Source of the DNA: Bacteroidota bacterium
GTDB lineage: Bacteria; Bacteroidota; Bacteroidia; Sphingobacteriales; Sphingobacteriaceae
Direction of reading: 5' to 3'
DNA length: 34,251 nt
NCBI GenBank assembly: GCA_013285685.1
Contig: JABDHD010000036.1
Location: 1 to 34,251, forward strand
Shown here: piece after piece, positions 22,370-30,688 of the stretch
Numbering within the stretch: the stretch's first letter is position 1
Layout of the letters: the number at the start of each line of letters is the position of its first letter
Notes under the pieces: model-generated
Databases searched by the model: none
What the model saw: the letters and a program-made list of their open reading frames with translations, nothing else
Told to the model about the DNA's origin: nothing
Position numbers and translations under genes: made by a program

Positions 22370-24178
22370 ATGAACAAATTTGATTATAGAGACGCATTAA
22401 AAAATATCCCCCACAAACCCGGCATTTACCAGTTTTGGGACGATGAAAAAGAGCTTATCTATATCGGTAAAGCGAAAGATCTGCGCAACCGTGTTGGTAG
22501 CTACTTCAACAAGGATTACAACGTAAACGCTAAAACCCGCGTACTGGTTTCCAAAATCCGGAACATCACCTTTACCATTGTCGATACCGAAGTTGACGCC
22601 TGGCTGCTGGAGAACAGCCTGATCAAAAAGCATCAGCCGCGTTACAATGTGCTGCTGAAGGATGATAAAACCTACCCCTGGATCATCATCAAAAACGAAA
22701 ACTATCCCCGCATTTTCTGGACCAGGCGGATCATTCGCGACGGCTCGAAGTATTTAGGCCCTTACGCATCGGTAAGCATGATGCATAATATCCTCGAGCT
22801 GATCAAGGAAACGTATCCCCTCCGCACCTGCAATTTGCCCCTTACCCGCGCCAATATTGAAAAAGGGAAATTTAAAGTATGCCTGGAATACCAGCTGGGC
22901 AACTGTAAGGGCCCCTGCCAGGATTTTCAAACCGAGGATGATTACAGCAACAACATCGAAGAAATAACAGATATCCTGACGGGAAAAATTGGCGGCGTGC
23001 TCCGTAACCTTAAAGGGGACATGGAAAAGGCGGTTAAAGAAATGAATTTCGAATACGCCCACCGGCTGAAACGAAAGTTTGAATTGCTGGAAAATTACCA
23101 GAGTAAATCAACGGTGGTAAACTCATCCATTACCGACGTGGATGTATTCAGCATTGCGTCCGATGAAAAATTAGCCTTTGTTAACTACCTGAAAGTGATG
23201 AACGGCACCATTATCCAAACGCAGACCATTGAATTGAAAAAACGCCTGGATGAAAGTGACGAGGATTTGCTGACCCTCGCCATCACCGAGTTCCGCAGCC
23301 GGTATGAGAGTCATTCAAAAGAGATCATCGTGCCGTTTGATATCGACCTGGAGGATGCAGCCATCAAATTCACCGTACCCAAGCTGGGCGAAAAACGAAA
23401 ACTGCTCGATCTCTCGGAGAAAAATGTTCGCTTCTTCCGGAAAGAGAAAATCGACCAGTACGAAAAGCTCAACCCCGAAATAAGAACGGAACGCCTGCTT
23501 ACGCAGATGATGAAGGACCTGCGCATGAACGTTTTGCCGCGGCATATCGAATGTTTTGATAACTCCAATTTCCAGGGGAAATATCCCGTATCGGCAATCG
23601 TGGTTTTCCGGGACGGAAAGCCGTCGAAAAAAGATTACCGGCATTTTAATGTAAAAACAGTGGAGGGTCCCGATGATTTTGCCACCATGGAAGAAGCCGT
23701 TCAGCGCAGGTACAGGCGTATGCTGGACGAGGGTGGAGAACTACCTCAGCTGATCGTGATCGACGGCGGTAAAGGGCAGCTATCGTCGGCCGTGAAAAGC
23801 CTTAAGCTTTTAGGTATCGACAAAAAAGTTACCGTTATCGGCATTGCCAAACGGCTGGAAGAATTATTTTATCCCGGGGACCAATACCCCATGTACCTGG
23901 ATAAAAAATCCGAGACATTAAAAGTTATCCAGCATTTGAGGGACGAAGCACATCGCTTCGGTATCACTTTCCATCGAAAAAAACGCGATAAAGGCACCCT
24001 GGTAACCGAGCTGGAGCTAATAGAAGGCATCGGCAAAACCACCGCCGAAAAGCTGCTGAAATATTTTAAATCGGTTAAAAAAGTGCGTGCTGCTACGGAA
24101 GAGGAATTGATGGAAGTGGTAAATACCAAACAGGCCAAAGCGATTCTGGCTTATTTCGGGCAAAGTTTCGTAGCGTAA
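22370..24178 (+). CDS. uvrC: Excinuclease ABC subunit C
   Basis: Makes both incisions beside UvrB-bound DNA damage in nucleotide excision repair. 602 residues, normal length. GIY-YIG nuclease domain at the start (GIYQF 18-22, YIGKAKDLRNRV 31-42). Four cysteines at 154, 171, 179 and 183 correspond to the iron-sulfur cluster ligands of UvrC. The UVR/UvrB-binding helices are at about 205-240. The C-terminal RNase H-like endonuclease has IECFDNSNFQG and LIVIDGGKGQL, and tandem helix-hairpin-helix motifs (LELIEGIGKTTAEKLLKYF) follow. No consensus promoter was identified in the repeat-filled 195-bp gap upstream. It is convergent with the gldKLMN operon. Confidence 0.97.
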   Translation: MNKFDYRDALKNIPHKPGIYQFWDDEKELIYIGKAKDLRNRVGSYFNKDYNVNAKTRVLVSKIRNITFTIVDTEVDAWLLENSLIKKHQPRYNVLLKDDKTYPWIIIKNENYPRIFWTRRIIRDGSKYLGPYASVSMMHNILELIKETYPLRTCNLPLTRANIEKGKFKVCLEYQLGNCKGPCQDFQTEDDYSNNIEEITDILTGKIGGVLRNLKGDMEKAVKEMNFEYAHRLKRKFELLENYQSKSTVVNSSITDVDVFSIASDEKLAFVNYLKVMNGTIIQTQTIELKKRLDESDEDLLTLAITEFRSRYESHSKEIIVPFDIDLEDAAIKFTVPKLGEKRKLLDLSEKNVRFFRKEKIDQYEKLNPEIRTERLLTQMMKDLRMNVLPRHIECFDNSNFQGKYPVSAIVVFRDGKPSKKDYRHFNVKTVEGPDDFATMEEAVQRRYRRMLDEGGELPQLIVIDGGKGQLSSAVKSLKLLGIDKKVTVIGIAKRLEELFYPGDQYPMYLDKKSETLKVIQHLRDEAHRFGITFHRKKRDKGTLVTELELIEGIGKTTAEKLLKYFKSVKKVRAATEEELMEVVNTKQAKAILAYFGQSFVA

Positions 24179-24247
24179 CGCTACACGTGCTACACCCCGA
24201 TATCCCGGATATGCTGACCTACATCTCTGATAATTAACGCATTAACT

Positions 24248-24267
24248 ACCGACAAGATTTTGTCGGT
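24248..24267. repeat. Hairpin ACCGACAA-GATT-TTGTCGGT
   Basis: Perfect 8-bp stem with a 4-nt loop, 70 bp after the uvrC stop. First of four unrelated hairpins in the 276-bp gap between convergent uvrC and gldN. Confidence 0.65.
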
Positions 24268-24296
24268 GGCAGGATTGGGTCACCATATTTAACCCG

Positions 24297-24349
24297 AAAA
24301 CTTACGAAGTACCCAAAACTTACGAAGTTTTAAAAACTTCGTAAGTTTT
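24297..24349. repeat. AAAACTTACGAAGTTT palindrome with an extra half copy
   Basis: AAAACTTACGAAGTTT (24315-24330), loop TAA, then its exact reverse complement (24334-24349): a 16-bp perfect stem. Another copy of the left half (AAAACTTACGAAGT) lies just before at 24297-24310. On the plus strand the stem ends in GTTTTC, so it may help end uvrC transcripts. Confidence 0.75.
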
Positions 24350-24360
24350 CTCGTGCCTCC

Positions 24361-24395
24361 CAAACAAAGAGCCCCTGCAATCGTGCAAGGGCTCT
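24361..24395 (-). terminator. Intrinsic terminator of the gldKLMN operon
   Basis: Minus strand: AGAGCCCTTGCA-CGAT-TGCAGGGGCTCT (24395-24368), a 12-bp stem with one G-U pair and a 4-nt loop, followed by TTGTTTG. It lies 60 bp after the gldN stop. Confidence 0.7.
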
Positions 24396-24416
24396 ACTTA
24401 TCTTTCGGACTTTCGG

Positions 24417-24434
24417 TCCCGATAGCTATCGGGA
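24417..24434. repeat. Perfect palindrome TCCCGATAGCTATCGGGA
   Basis: An 18-bp perfect palindrome 20 bp past the gldN stop, before the operon terminator. Shares the TCCCG...CGGGA frame with 4433-4448 and 29750-29765, but with a different core. Confidence 0.7.
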
Positions 24435-24454
24435 TTACTGACTTTAGGACTTCA

Positions 24455-25420
24455 TCAATACTGCCACAAATTCAATTCCCAGTCCTGCAGCTTTTTCTTT
24501 ATTTGTTCCGCTTCGTAGAGTTTGTCTATACCCTGGGCGTAGTCTTTTATAGCTTCGTCCTTATCGTTGGATACCTTCACGATGTAACTGGAAAATATCC
24601 TTTTCATAAACACGTCGTCAAAACTCAAGCCCGTGTTATCGTTATCCTTGCTAACCACTTCTTTCACGGCAAGGATCGGCCTTGCATCAGGGAAGTAAAT
24701 CCAAAAAGCAGGTTGATAATCCAGAAAATTACCGGCTGCCTGCCGGTGTACCAAAGGCGCGATGCCGATGATGCGCGGTTCGAAAACAGAGCGTTGTTTA
24801 TCAAATATCCAGTCCTCCTTCAAGCGAAACTTTACAACGCTGTCCGCTACGAAGGGAGACAATACCTTTGTATCGGTCTCTTGATTATTTGCATCAAAAC
24901 TTTTGCGGGTAACGCTGTCCGATAATTGCCTCATCGCCTGTTCAGTGGTCAGCGGCTTGGAAAATGCATCCCCGTCCGGGTCATCCTTGTTGGCCTCGTC
25001 CTGCGTGGCATCGTATGCAGTTAATTCTCCATCTTTTATAGCGGCTACTAACACATCGATCAGGCGTTGCTTTGGTGATATCAGGTACTGATTCATCCTT
25101 TCGCGCAGGTCAATCTCGCGCCACACACGCTTTGCATAAGCCACGTCCGACTCCCGAAGATTCGGGTAGGGAAGTACTTTCGCGCTTAAAATGTTGGTTT
25201 TTTTATAGTAACCATCAAGCGGCCTGTCAAACGGTTTTGTTGGTTTAGCGGCCGCGTTTTTATTATCAGGTACCAACTGGGGCGGCCGGGCGCTTTGAAC
25301 GGTCTTTGTGGTATCCACTTTTGATTTGGGTTTACCCTTAGGTCTCCCTTTCGGTCTGTTTTGCGCAAAGCATGCCGCACAAGCAAAACAAAGTATGACT
25401 ATTAAAATTCCCTTTTTCAT
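24455..25420 (-). CDS. gldN: Type IX secretion/gliding protein GldN (PorN)
   Basis: Periplasmic partner of the lipoprotein GldK in the ring of the type IX secretion machine. 321 residues with a signal peptide (cleavage near residue 19, CFA-Q). A strongly basic linker (NRPKGRPKGKPKSK) and a Pro/Lys-rich stretch follow. The conserved core starts DGYYKKTNILSAKVLPYPNLRESDVAYAKRVWREIDLRERMNQ and includes IGIAPL and PAFWIYFPDARPILAVKEV, which are diagnostic for GldN. Last gene of the gldKLMN operon, 7 bp after gldM; a terminator follows. Confidence 0.94.
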   Translation of the reverse strand: MKKGILIVILCFACAACFAQNRPKGRPKGKPKSKVDTTKTVQSARPPQLVPDNKNAAAKPTKPFDRPLDGYYKKTNILSAKVLPYPNLRESDVAYAKRVWREIDLRERMNQYLISPKQRLIDVLVAAIKDGELTAYDATQDEANKDDPDGDAFSKPLTTEQAMRQLSDSVTRKSFDANNQETDTKVLSPFVADSVVKFRLKEDWIFDKQRSVFEPRIIGIAPLVHRQAAGNFLDYQPAFWIYFPDARPILAVKEVVSKDNDNTGLSFDDVFMKRIFSSYIVKVSNDKDEAIKDYAQGIDKLYEAEQIKKKLQDWELNLWQY

Positions 25421-25427
25421 AACAATT

Positions 25428-26969
25428 CTAATTTGCTTTTATAGTAATACTGTTAAGTAACCTATCTGTCTTATCCGGGCCAATGGCATAAATTTCGTCA
25501 AAAATGAGCCGCGTTCCCGGTGTAACCAATCTCAATTTATCCTTAACGTCCTGGGATAATGTTCCGCCGTAACCGTTTACGATAACCGGATCCTGGCGTG
25601 GCCTGATGATGTATAATTTATAACTTTTGATATTAAATTTTAAATCAAATTCAAAATCCTTCAGCGTTGCAAATATATAATTCTGCCCTTGTATAGTAGG
25701 CGTATTTTGCGACCCGCCGCTGGTACCTGCAAATTCAGCTACCGGGTTAGGGATTTTCTTTACGCGGAATAACTTGCTTCCTAAAGCTGCAGTTTTACCC
25801 CCCACCTGGCCCGAAATACTAACGGTAGCCGTTCCAACCGAACTAACATTGGCTTCATATTCACCTTTATTCGGATCGCTGCTGTTAATACTGCCACTGC
25901 TTATGCTTACACGCAGGTCTTTATTAGCAATGCCCGGAGACGAAACAGATATTGGATTGGCTATTCCGATATACAAAACGTTCATCTTATCCGGAGACAC
26001 TACCGCTGAAGGAGCAGCCACCATATATGTTTGGGGCGGGGTAGTATACGTTTGTATCTTACCATCATTGTTCTTAAAACTCACCGTCGCCGACCAGGTA
26101 TGTAAACCGACGGTATGTGTGTCTCCTGAATACTTACCCTTGCCGGCGTCGACAGGCAACGCTGAGCCGCCTACAGTGATACTGGGAGACAATTTCGAAT
26201 CGTATGCAGTAAGAAAAACGTCGGCTGTGTAAGATTGACCAACCAATAAATAGCTGGTGGGCGCCACTGCTACCGCATCAAATTTGTCCAGGTTTACCTG
26301 GGCTTTTTGTGCATTGCTCAATATTTTCTTCACTACTTCGTTTTCAGCGGTTTTATCGTCAGCGCGTATCTTCGCTAAATTAGTCAGCGTAGCGCCCAAA
26401 GGCACACCTTCGCCGAAATAAGCTTCCTCCCAGCTTTTATGCGGCATGCCGCCGGTGGAATGAGGATCGTCCGTATTCAACGACAGTTCTATACCCTGCC
26501 TGTCCTTCTTCCTTAACAACGACATTAATCTGTCGCGTGTTGCGTTAATCAAGGTCTTCAATGAATCGGCCCTTTTTTCTTCAATCATCATACGCGGGGA
26601 AACATCCAGGTTATCCCTGGCGTCAACGTCGTCAATATCCGGGTTATAACCACCGCCGGCCTTTGTCAGTTCAGCCGTCAGTTTCATTACATAGTCGTCA
26701 AGTGCCTGGGCCGCATCACGAGCCATTTTAGCCGTATCGTAAATCGGCCTGGCGCGGTCAGGTTGGTCTTTTAGCGTAGAGCCCTCAAAAGCGGTAAAAG
26801 TTTCTTTTAAATCGTTTGTTGCATTTGTAGATGAAGTATTCAGGCTTATCTGAATTTTTCTAAAAGCATCCAACAAATTATCCGGTACGTTCAGGGCGAT
26901 TAGCCCCAGCAGTACCAGGTAAAGGATACCAATCATTCGTTGTCTTGGGGTTTGTTTACCTCCAGCCAT
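25428..26969 (-). CDS. gldM: Type IX secretion motor protein GldM (PorM)
   Basis: Inner-membrane protein whose periplasmic shaft transmits motor force to GldK/GldN. 513 residues: short cytoplasmic start (MAGGKQTPRQR), one membrane helix (about 12-30, MIGILYLVLLGLIALNVP), then four periplasmic domains rich in beta structure (for example PTSYLLVGQSYTADVFLTAYDS, PDKMNVLYIGIANPISVSSPG and the last domain KDFEFDLKFNIKSYKLYI). Length and start are typical. It is 42 bp downstream of gldL and 7 bp upstream of gldN. Confidence 0.96.
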   Translation of the reverse strand: MAGGKQTPRQRMIGILYLVLLGLIALNVPDNLLDAFRKIQISLNTSSTNATNDLKETFTAFEGSTLKDQPDRARPIYDTAKMARDAAQALDDYVMKLTAELTKAGGGYNPDIDDVDARDNLDVSPRMMIEEKRADSLKTLINATRDRLMSLLRKKDRQGIELSLNTDDPHSTGGMPHKSWEEAYFGEGVPLGATLTNLAKIRADDKTAENEVVKKILSNAQKAQVNLDKFDAVAVAPTSYLLVGQSYTADVFLTAYDSKLSPSITVGGSALPVDAGKGKYSGDTHTVGLHTWSATVSFKNNDGKIQTYTTPPQTYMVAAPSAVVSPDKMNVLYIGIANPISVSSPGIANKDLRVSISSGSINSSDPNKGEYEANVSSVGTATVSISGQVGGKTAALGSKLFRVKKIPNPVAEFAGTSGGSQNTPTIQGQNYIFATLKDFEFDLKFNIKSYKLYIIRPRQDPVIVNGYGGTLSQDVKDKLRLVTPGTRLIFDEIYAIGPDKTDRLLNSITIKAN

Positions 26970-27011
26970 GCGTAATAGATTTTAGTTTGCTGATCAATAG
27001 TTTATCAAAAA

Positions 27012-27815
27012 TTAACTTACACGCGGCTGGTTCATTGCTGACAGCATGTTACCATATATTGAATTGAGCGTCGCCATGTTTTTAGCTAAACGCGATATCT
27101 CATCCCTAAACTGTTTTGCATCGTTTGAACTTTCGTTAAAGTTTTTCAGCGTACCCGCCATGTCCTGGTAAAACTTGTTCATCGATTTAAGGTGATTGCT
27201 CGAATCCTGCAGCTCCAGTTCATATACAGCATTTAAAGCGGAAAGATTTTTCGCCATTTTGCTTACCTGTTCGTGGTAAGTTTTTGAATCGATGGAAGTG
27301 CTGGCAATTTCTTCGAGGTTGCCCGAAGCTTTTACGAACGAGCTGTTCAGCTTATCATAACTAACGGTCGCCTCTTTAACTTTAGCGGTAAAGGCTACTG
27401 TTGCGTCGCCGGCATCGGTAACGCGGGATATCCCGGCCACTTTATCGCCAAATGTACGCAGGCCGCTGGCCAGACTGCCAATCAGTTCAGGACCGATCTT
27501 AGCTTCAGCCAGCATTTGATCCAGGGCGGCAGTGTTTGAAAAGCTGTCGCCGGCGGTAACTTTTTTTACCTTGCCGGGCAACTCGCCGTCGTAATCCTCA
27601 TCCAACTCGGGGTATGCCCTTTTCCAGTCAATCTCCACAGGGTCGCGCTGAAATCCCAACAGAAAGAATAATATGGCTTCTGTTCCTAATCCCAGTGTAA
27701 TAAAGATCGTTGCAAATTGCCAGTGCTGGATTTTAAATAGTAATCCAATAATAACGATCGTTGCACCCCAGGATACGATATTGTTAATCCCATAGGGTTG
27801 TCTTTTCTCAGCCAT
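27012..27815 (-). CDS. gldL: Type IX secretion motor protein GldL (PorL)
   Basis: Inner-membrane stator-like ring that uses the proton gradient to drive GldM. 267 residues: two membrane helices (about 11-28 and 33-54). The second contains Glu46 (LGLGTEAILFF), the position corresponding to the functionally essential membrane glutamate of GldL. The start YGINNIVSWGATIVIIGLLFKIQHW is diagnostic. The C-terminal cytoplasmic part is a long helical region (KMAKNLSALNAVYELELQ, RLAKNMATLNSIYGNMLSAM). It is 50 bp downstream of gldK and 42 bp upstream of gldM. Confidence 0.96.
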   Translation of the reverse strand: MAEKRQPYGINNIVSWGATIVIIGLLFKIQHWQFATIFITLGLGTEAILFFLLGFQRDPVEIDWKRAYPELDEDYDGELPGKVKKVTAGDSFSNTAALDQMLAEAKIGPELIGSLASGLRTFGDKVAGISRVTDAGDATVAFTAKVKEATVSYDKLNSSFVKASGNLEEIASTSIDSKTYHEQVSKMAKNLSALNAVYELELQDSSNHLKSMNKFYQDMAGTLKNFNESSNDAKQFRDEISRLAKNMATLNSIYGNMLSAMNQPRVS

Positions 27816-27865
27816 AGTAAGTTTTTATAGAAGTTTATTTAGTTTTTGGTCAGTTTAAAATTTGG

Positions 27866-29185
27866 TTACCGTTTGTCCTTAATATCACGGCCAAGGTATG
27901 TGGTTACGCAGCGGAAACCGATATACGATTTCGCGGTATCCTGGTATTCAAATGTACGGGTTGAGTTTTGCAGGAAATAGCCCACATCTTTCCATGAGCC
28001 GCCGCGCACTACTTTACGCTTTAATACCGGCGGGTCGCTTGGTTTTGCTTCGTACGTCAATGTAGGCGCCAGGTCATGAACGAAAGACGATGCCGATTCA
28101 TCAAATGCCGAATTTGTCCATTCGGCCACGTTCCCGGCCATATTATACAGGCCATAATCATTGGGGAAATAGGATTTTACGTTTACGGTATAAGCGCCGC
28201 CATCATCGGTATAGTTACCGCGGCCAGGCTTAAAGTTGGCCAGCAAACATCCTTTTGCATTTTTAATATAAGGACCGCCCCAGGGGTAATCGGTACCGAT
28301 CCTTCCGCCGCGTGCGCCATACTCAAATTCAGCTTCGGTAGGCAGGCGATATGGTGAGCGGGTTGGCAAATGTCTCGCTTCTTTATAGGCATCATTATAG
28401 CGGGTACGCCACACCGTAAATGCACGTGCCTGGCGCCAGGTTACACCCACTACAGGGTAACTGCGGTAAGCAGGGTGCGAAAAATAACTTTCGGTCATGG
28501 GCTCATTGGCGGCGTATGAAAAATCGCTCAGCCATACCAGTGTATCCGGGTAAACCGCCACGGTATCATGTAAAATAAAATCGGAGCGGCGTTTGGTTTT
28601 ATCGTCGTGGTAATTAGCCGCATCGCGCAAAACCAGTAAGGCGTAGTTATATTTTAATAAATGTACGTCCAATTCGTTGCGGTCGAACAACCGGTCGGCG
28701 CCCTGGTAGTACATGCCCTGCAATTTGGCGGCCGCGGCGGCGGCGCCGGTCCCTTTGCGGGCGCTCATTACGGGATATTTTTTTACGTATGCCCAGTTGA
28801 TGTATTTTTTTCCGTTGGTGGGCGCTGTTGAACCTTTAGCCGGCTTCAGATAATACTTGTCATCATTCAGGTAATTAGTGATGGCAATTGAATCGCGCAC
28901 CCAGTTAACAAATTGTTTGTACTGGCTGTTGGTTATCGCGGTTTGGTCCATAAAGAACGGCGCGATAGTAACCTGTTTGGTTTGCGCTATTTGCGCAAAA
29001 GTGACATCCTGGTCTGTTTGACCCATAAGGAATGAACCTCCGGGAATGTATACCATTCCAAATGGCACTTCGGCCCTGAATGATCTTTCAGGTACGCCCG
29101 TTACCTCGCCCCGGTCTCCGCCTTTGCTACAGCCGCTCAATATTCCGCAAGCCAAACCTGCAATTAGAAAGTAAATTTGCTTCAT
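27866..29185 (-). CDS. gldK: Type IX secretion lipoprotein GldK (PorK)
   Basis: Outer-membrane lipoprotein that forms the periplasmic ring with GldN. 439 residues: lipobox ILSGC with Cys19, then an FGE/SUMF-type domain (MVYIPGGSFLMGQT, TITNSQYKQFVNWV, YRLPTEAEFEYGARGG, GLYNMAGNVAEWTNSAFD, VVRGGSWKD, TYIGFRCVT-like ending). The FGE fold here is structural, not enzymatic. First gene of gldKLMN. A promoter candidate lies at 29336-29363, leaving a leader of about 145 nt. Confidence 0.95.
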   Translation of the reverse strand: MKQIYFLIAGLACGILSGCSKGGDRGEVTGVPERSFRAEVPFGMVYIPGGSFLMGQTDQDVTFAQIAQTKQVTIAPFFMDQTAITNSQYKQFVNWVRDSIAITNYLNDDKYYLKPAKGSTAPTNGKKYINWAYVKKYPVMSARKGTGAAAAAAKLQGMYYQGADRLFDRNELDVHLLKYNYALLVLRDAANYHDDKTKRRSDFILHDTVAVYPDTLVWLSDFSYAANEPMTESYFSHPAYRSYPVVGVTWRQARAFTVWRTRYNDAYKEARHLPTRSPYRLPTEAEFEYGARGGRIGTDYPWGGPYIKNAKGCLLANFKPGRGNYTDDGGAYTVNVKSYFPNDYGLYNMAGNVAEWTNSAFDESASSFVHDLAPTLTYEAKPSDPPVLKRKVVRGGSWKDVGYFLQNSTRTFEYQDTAKSYIGFRCVTTYLGRDIKDKR

Positions 29186-29618
29186 CTTTTAAATCAAAAA
29201 TCAGTTATATAAATATAACACAATGTGACCCCCGAATATATCAATTTTAGCCCGTCAAATAAAAAAAACATTTCAAAATGTCTGTTTTACGGTTATTTTA
29301 AAGAACAAACCTCTTAAATTAAGGTATTTAAGTGCCAAATGTACCGTAACACAACGTTTACAATTATCATAAATTGTTTCCACTTATACGATAATGTGTT
29401 GAAATAGTTGCAACAAAGGCAGCCAAAAAGCTAAAAACTTTCCGGTCAAACGATCTCAGCTACCGATTGCTTTAATTTTTTTCATTTGTGTTAAAGGTAG
29501 CCAGGAATTAAAAACAGGGTCTGAATTAATTTTCCACAAAATAACATTCGGTGCAAATAGCAAGACTGGAAATCACTCTTAAAATGGATTTTGGTGTCAA
29601 ATTGTAAATAAATGCAGC
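29186..29618. other. Gene-free stretch upstream of gldK
   Basis: About 430 bp of AT-rich sequence with no credible coding region. It holds the candidate gldK promoter (29336-29363) and its leader. A short inverted pair, TTATC (29365-29369) and GATAA (29390-29394), surrounds AAATTGTTTCCACTTATAC. Nothing else could be supported until the nested inverted repeat that starts at 29619. Confidence 0.6.
29336..29363 (-). promoter_or_regulatory. Candidate promoter of gldKLMN
   Basis: Minus strand: TTG (29363-29361), 17 nt, then TACATTTG (29343-29336). Fits the Bacteroidota consensus. A closer imperfect box, TATATTTA, lies about 30 nt from the gldK ATG. Confidence 0.45.
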
Positions 29619-29808
29619 TACCCTCTTTCCCGCCTGTGGGAGAGAGGGTCAACCATCCGCCTAAAGGCGGAGCAGTTGGGGTGAGTCGAACCGGCGGACA
29701 TTGGCGCTAATGCATTGGCCGGAATGTCCGCCGGTTCGACTCACCCGGATCCCGTACGTACGGGACTGCGCTCGACCACCCTCTCTCCCGCAGGCGGGAA
29801 AGAGGGTA
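29619..29808. repeat. 190-bp nested inverted-repeat element
   Basis: Outer arms 29619-29649 and 29778-29808 match at 30 of 31 positions (TACCCTCTTTCCCGCCTG then TGGGAGAGAGGGT). Inner arms 29679-29702 and 29723-29746 are exact reverse complements over 24 nt (GGGTGAGTCGAACCGGCGG then ACATT). Between left arms lies CCGCCTAAAGGCGG (29657-29670); between right arms lies TCCCGTACGTACGGGA (29750-29765). The element carries no reading frame of note and no transposase. It lies 98 bp after the hemD stop. Confidence 0.85.
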
Positions 29809-29906
29809 AGCACTAATCTACAATATAGTTCCGAAAGTGAATTTAAACCCTATTTCCGGGCAAATGACCTATCCGGATCAACACAAAAACCGGCTTTAAA
29901 TTTAAA

Positions 29907-30671
29907 TTATTTATTAACCATTTTGCAGTACTGCTCAATTGCCATCGTCATAGATGGTGCAACAGGCGTTGGCGCGGGAATATCCAGGATGAGGCCCGCT
30001 TCGAGCACCGCCTTGTGCGTAGTTGCCCCAAAGGCGGCGATACGGGTATTATTTTGTTTAAAATCGGGGAAGTTTTTATAAAGCGACTGGATGCTCGACG
30101 GGCTAAAGAACGCGATCACGTCATAAAAAACGTCGGCCAGGTCGGACAGATCGCTGCAAACTGTTCTGAAAAGTACCGCGGGCGTAAAATTGTAGCCATT
30201 CTCCAGCAAAAACTTTTGGGTTTCCTCGGCGGCTACATCCGAGCAGGGATACAGGAATTTTTCGCCTGAATGTTTTTTGAGCACCTCGGCAAGGTCGCTG
30301 GCGGTTTGTTTGCCAAAAAATATTTTCCGTTTGCGGTACTGGATATATTTCTGCAGGTAAAGCGCTATCGTTTCGGACAGGCAGAAATATTTCATTTCCA
30401 CAGGCACCTCGAAACGCATCTCGTCACAAATCCTGAAAAAATGATCGGCTGAGTTGCGGCTGGTGAAGATCACTGCGCTGAAATCGGCCAGGTTGATCTT
30501 CTCCTTTCGGAAATCTTTAGCCGGTACACCTTCGACGTGAATGAACGACCTGAAGTCAATCTTCAGATTCAGTTTTTTAGCCAGCTCGGCGTACGGATTC
30601 TTATCGTTCTCAGGTTTTGGCAATGTGACTAATATGCTCTTAACCTTTTTCTTTCTGTCTTCCAAATTCAA
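29907..30671 (-). CDS. hemD: Uroporphyrinogen-III synthase (HemD family)
   Basis: Cyclises hydroxymethylbilane to uroporphyrinogen III in haem and corrin synthesis, in the cytoplasm. 254 residues, normal length. Two-lobed HemD pattern: SILVTLPKPEN at the start, FSAVIFTSRNSADHFF, KYFCLSETIALYL, GEKFLYPCSDVAAEETQKFLLENGY, DVIAFFSPSSIQSLYKNF and RIAAFGATTHKAVLEAGL, ending with PSMTMAIEQYC. The family is poorly conserved, yet these blocks agree well. Start is TTG at 30671; no ATG or GTG exists between the upstream in-frame stop and this point. It follows the DUF4271 gene after 17 bp and is clearly in one operon with it. Confidence 0.88.
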   Translation of the reverse strand: MNLEDRKKKVKSILVTLPKPENDKNPYAELAKKLNLKIDFRSFIHVEGVPAKDFRKEKINLADFSAVIFTSRNSADHFFRICDEMRFEVPVEMKYFCLSETIALYLQKYIQYRKRKIFFGKQTASDLAEVLKKHSGEKFLYPCSDVAAEETQKFLLENGYNFTPAVLFRTVCSDLSDLADVFYDVIAFFSPSSIQSLYKNFPDFKQNNTRIAAFGATTHKAVLEAGLILDIPAPTPVAPSMTMAIEQYCKMVNK

Positions 30672-30688
30672 TTCGTGTACCGCTAAAT

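Noticed and set aside
22215..22397. Small gene antisense to the uvrC start
   Set aside because: The frame lies almost entirely in the GTCATTGCGAGG inverted repeat and has no supporting signals.
24353..24925. Long open frame of 190 codons antisense to the end of gldN
   Set aside because: It covers the gldN terminator and then the gldN coding strand in reverse; gldN is a clear family member, and the antisense product has no recognisable features.
29723..29746. T-arm-like sequence CCGGTTCGACTCACC suggesting a tRNA
   Set aside because: The flanking bases do not form a T stem, no anticodon or acceptor stem is present, and the sequence is one arm of a 24-bp inverted repeat.
29619..29808. Insertion sequence
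   Set aside because: No transposase reading frame and no clear target-site duplication; only nested palindromes.
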